A DNA stretch of 64,000 nucleotides from Haliea sp. (lineage in GTDB: Bacteria; Pseudomonadota; Gammaproteobacteria; Pseudomonadales; Halieaceae). The notes under the pieces were generated by a model that did no database searches, was not told the origin of the DNA, and saw nothing but the letters and a program-made list of their open reading frames with translations. A program made the translations under genes and the position numbers. The stretch covers positions 75,942 to 139,941 of the forward strand of contig JADJAL010000015.1 of NCBI GenBank assembly GCA_016704305.1, read 5' to 3'. The number at the start of each line of letters is the position of its first letter. Positions within the stretch are counted from its first letter, which is position 1. Below are positions 62,986 through 64,000 of the stretch, one piece after another.

Positions 62986-64000
62986 TCACGCGTGTATTTC
63001 AGCGAACGATTCGCCGTGACGCACAGCAATGTCGCAGTCTTGCAACACTGTTACCTGCACGCTGCCCGAACTGGCGTAGGTGTAAGGGTCGGTGCAGAGG
63101 GTCTGGCCGCTCCATAATCCGACGATCAAGTCGCTCCAGTTTCCGAACAAAACGTATCCGGTTGGCACCAGGTTGGATGACAGCGCCCGGTATCCATTGA
63201 CGCGGCCTTCACCTTCGCCGGTGGATGTCCAGATCATGTTATCCATCGCGGTGACGACGGGCGTTTTCTTCAACACTGAGGCCATCAAGCCGGTGGTCAA
63301 ATAGCCCAAGCTGCCCCGGTCGCTGTCGTCGGCCATCAGCAACCCTTCCATGTCAACGATCTCACGAAATGTCGGCGCGCTGGTGTAGGTGTCGGTGTTG
63401 ATTCCGGTTTGGCTCAATACGCCCAACGGTTGATTGCCGGAGCCACTGCCATTGATCGCGGCGGCGTCCAACGCCTTGGCGACCGCGAAACTCAGCGAAT
63501 CACGGACCAGTTGTTCGCTGGCGGGATCGGCCTGAATCAGCATCTTGCGTGACAGTTTGGTGAAACAGCCAACGGTTTTGGGCCGCATGGTGATCTGGTC
63601 GTAATCCGGATCACTCGACAGAACATCATCACTGCCGTCGCCCGCTATCCATGATGCGGTGGCGTCGGCCACTGATCGCGGGATAGTGATATCAGCGACC
63701 AGGCCGGGAAGGATCAGCGCCTCAGCGCCCGGTGATGAGCCGTGAGCGCAGCGCCTGAACGAACATGCCGCCCATGTGCTGATCGCCGACGAGCGCCGCG
63801 CCGTCGCCGCCTTTGGTCAAGGTGCGAAACAACGCATTGTCGGGCAGGGTAAAGCCCTCGCCTCGCTTGCCTGCCAGTCGGCGGGCGTCCATCATCATTT
63901 CGAATTCAGGACCGCCACGTTGCGCGGATGCCGGGTCGAACTGCATAGCGATGGCGCGACACAAGGAGAAGTTCCCAGGGTCGCCGCGCTCGGTTTTGAG
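62986..64000 (-). CDS. HK97-type phage major capsid protein, 5' end beyond the window (apparent frameshift)
   Basis: Enters from the right edge. Seen: LCRAIAMQFDPASAQRGGPEFEMMM (delta-domain end), LVGDQHMGGMFVQALRSRLITG, then, after a break at 63728-63730 (one extra G on the coding strand), AEALILPGLVADITIPRSVADATASWIAGDG, TVGCFTKLSRKMLIQADPASEQLVRDSLSFAVAKALDAAAINGSGSGNQPLGVLSQTG and a final VQVTVLQDCDIAVRHGESFAEI. This is the HK97 gp5-like coat fold, probably with a prohead protease fused or encoded upstream. Confidence 0.9.

Noticed and set aside
1..64000. CRISPR arrays, insertion sequences, restriction-modification or known defence systems
   Set aside because: No regularly spaced repeats, transposase motifs or defence-family signatures were found on either strand.

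Overview
The window reads as a chromosome segment of a moderately GC-rich, probably aerobic gammaproteobacterium close to the Pseudomonadales/Cellvibrionales (marine Halieaceae- or Spongiibacteraceae-like). The evidence is gene content and order. topA, a small protein, lexA, mtnP, csiV, mfd, a long-form GAPDH, nqrABCDEF-nqrM, lolCDE, a DUF2062 gene, comEC, exbB-exbD, kdsB, murB, uvrC, pgsA and tRNA-Gly-Cys follow, from memory, much the same order as in Pseudomonas, with accessory blocks inserted. Two paired LexA boxes of the gamma type (CTGT-N8-ACAG) and a canonical dnaX slippery site agree with this.

Layout. 0-0.7 kb: the start of a ThuA-like lipoprotein gene on the minus strand, then tRNA-His and tRNA-Arg. 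0.8-5.4 kb: a four-gene block of two rSAM/selenodomain-associated transferases, an ArsS-like radical SAM enzyme and a VTT-membrane-domain/flavin disulfide oxidoreductase fusion. 5.5-10.8 kb: SRP RNA, dnaX, ybaB, recR, rnd, ycgL, ycgN and a membrane protein. 10.9-16.1 kb: MoxR/VWA pair, an rRNA methyltransferase, an IclR regulator, a glutaredoxin-like protein and a universal stress protein. 16.2-20.4 kb: topA and lexA. 20.5-30.9 kb: accessory metabolism, comprising a PQQ/heme alcohol dehydrogenase, an LLM-type oxidoreductase, moaCDE, flavin reductase, NUDIX, Bcp, an MBL hydrolase, and an amidohydrolase/GST/SnoaL trio. 31-56.3 kb: the conserved core block listed above. 56.4-61.5 kb: tRNA-Gly (with a truncated duplicate), tRNA-Cys, then a 4.7-kb insertion (exported SDR, alpha/beta hydrolase, LEA14-like lipoprotein, NSS transporter) before tRNA-Leu. 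61.5-64 kb: the edge of a phage or phage-satellite element (Nu1-type terminase small subunit, HK97-type capsid).

The main technical point is that about 27 single-base frameshifts break otherwise intact, conserved genes (recR, moaC, bcp, mfd, nqrB, nqrC, nqrF, lolD, lolE, comEC, kdsB, uvrC and others). Most lie in short homopolymers, and many of the genes are essential or housekeeping, so sequencing or assembly error is a better explanation than gene decay. I give these genes as whole CDSs across the breaks and state where each break lies. One frameshift signal looks real and functional: the A AAA AAG site in dnaX.

I see no CRISPR array, insertion sequence or defence island. The items most worth follow-up are the ArsS/transferase/VTT-fusion cluster, the dnaX recoding site, the exported lipoprotein-type SDR and the phage element next to tRNA-Leu.
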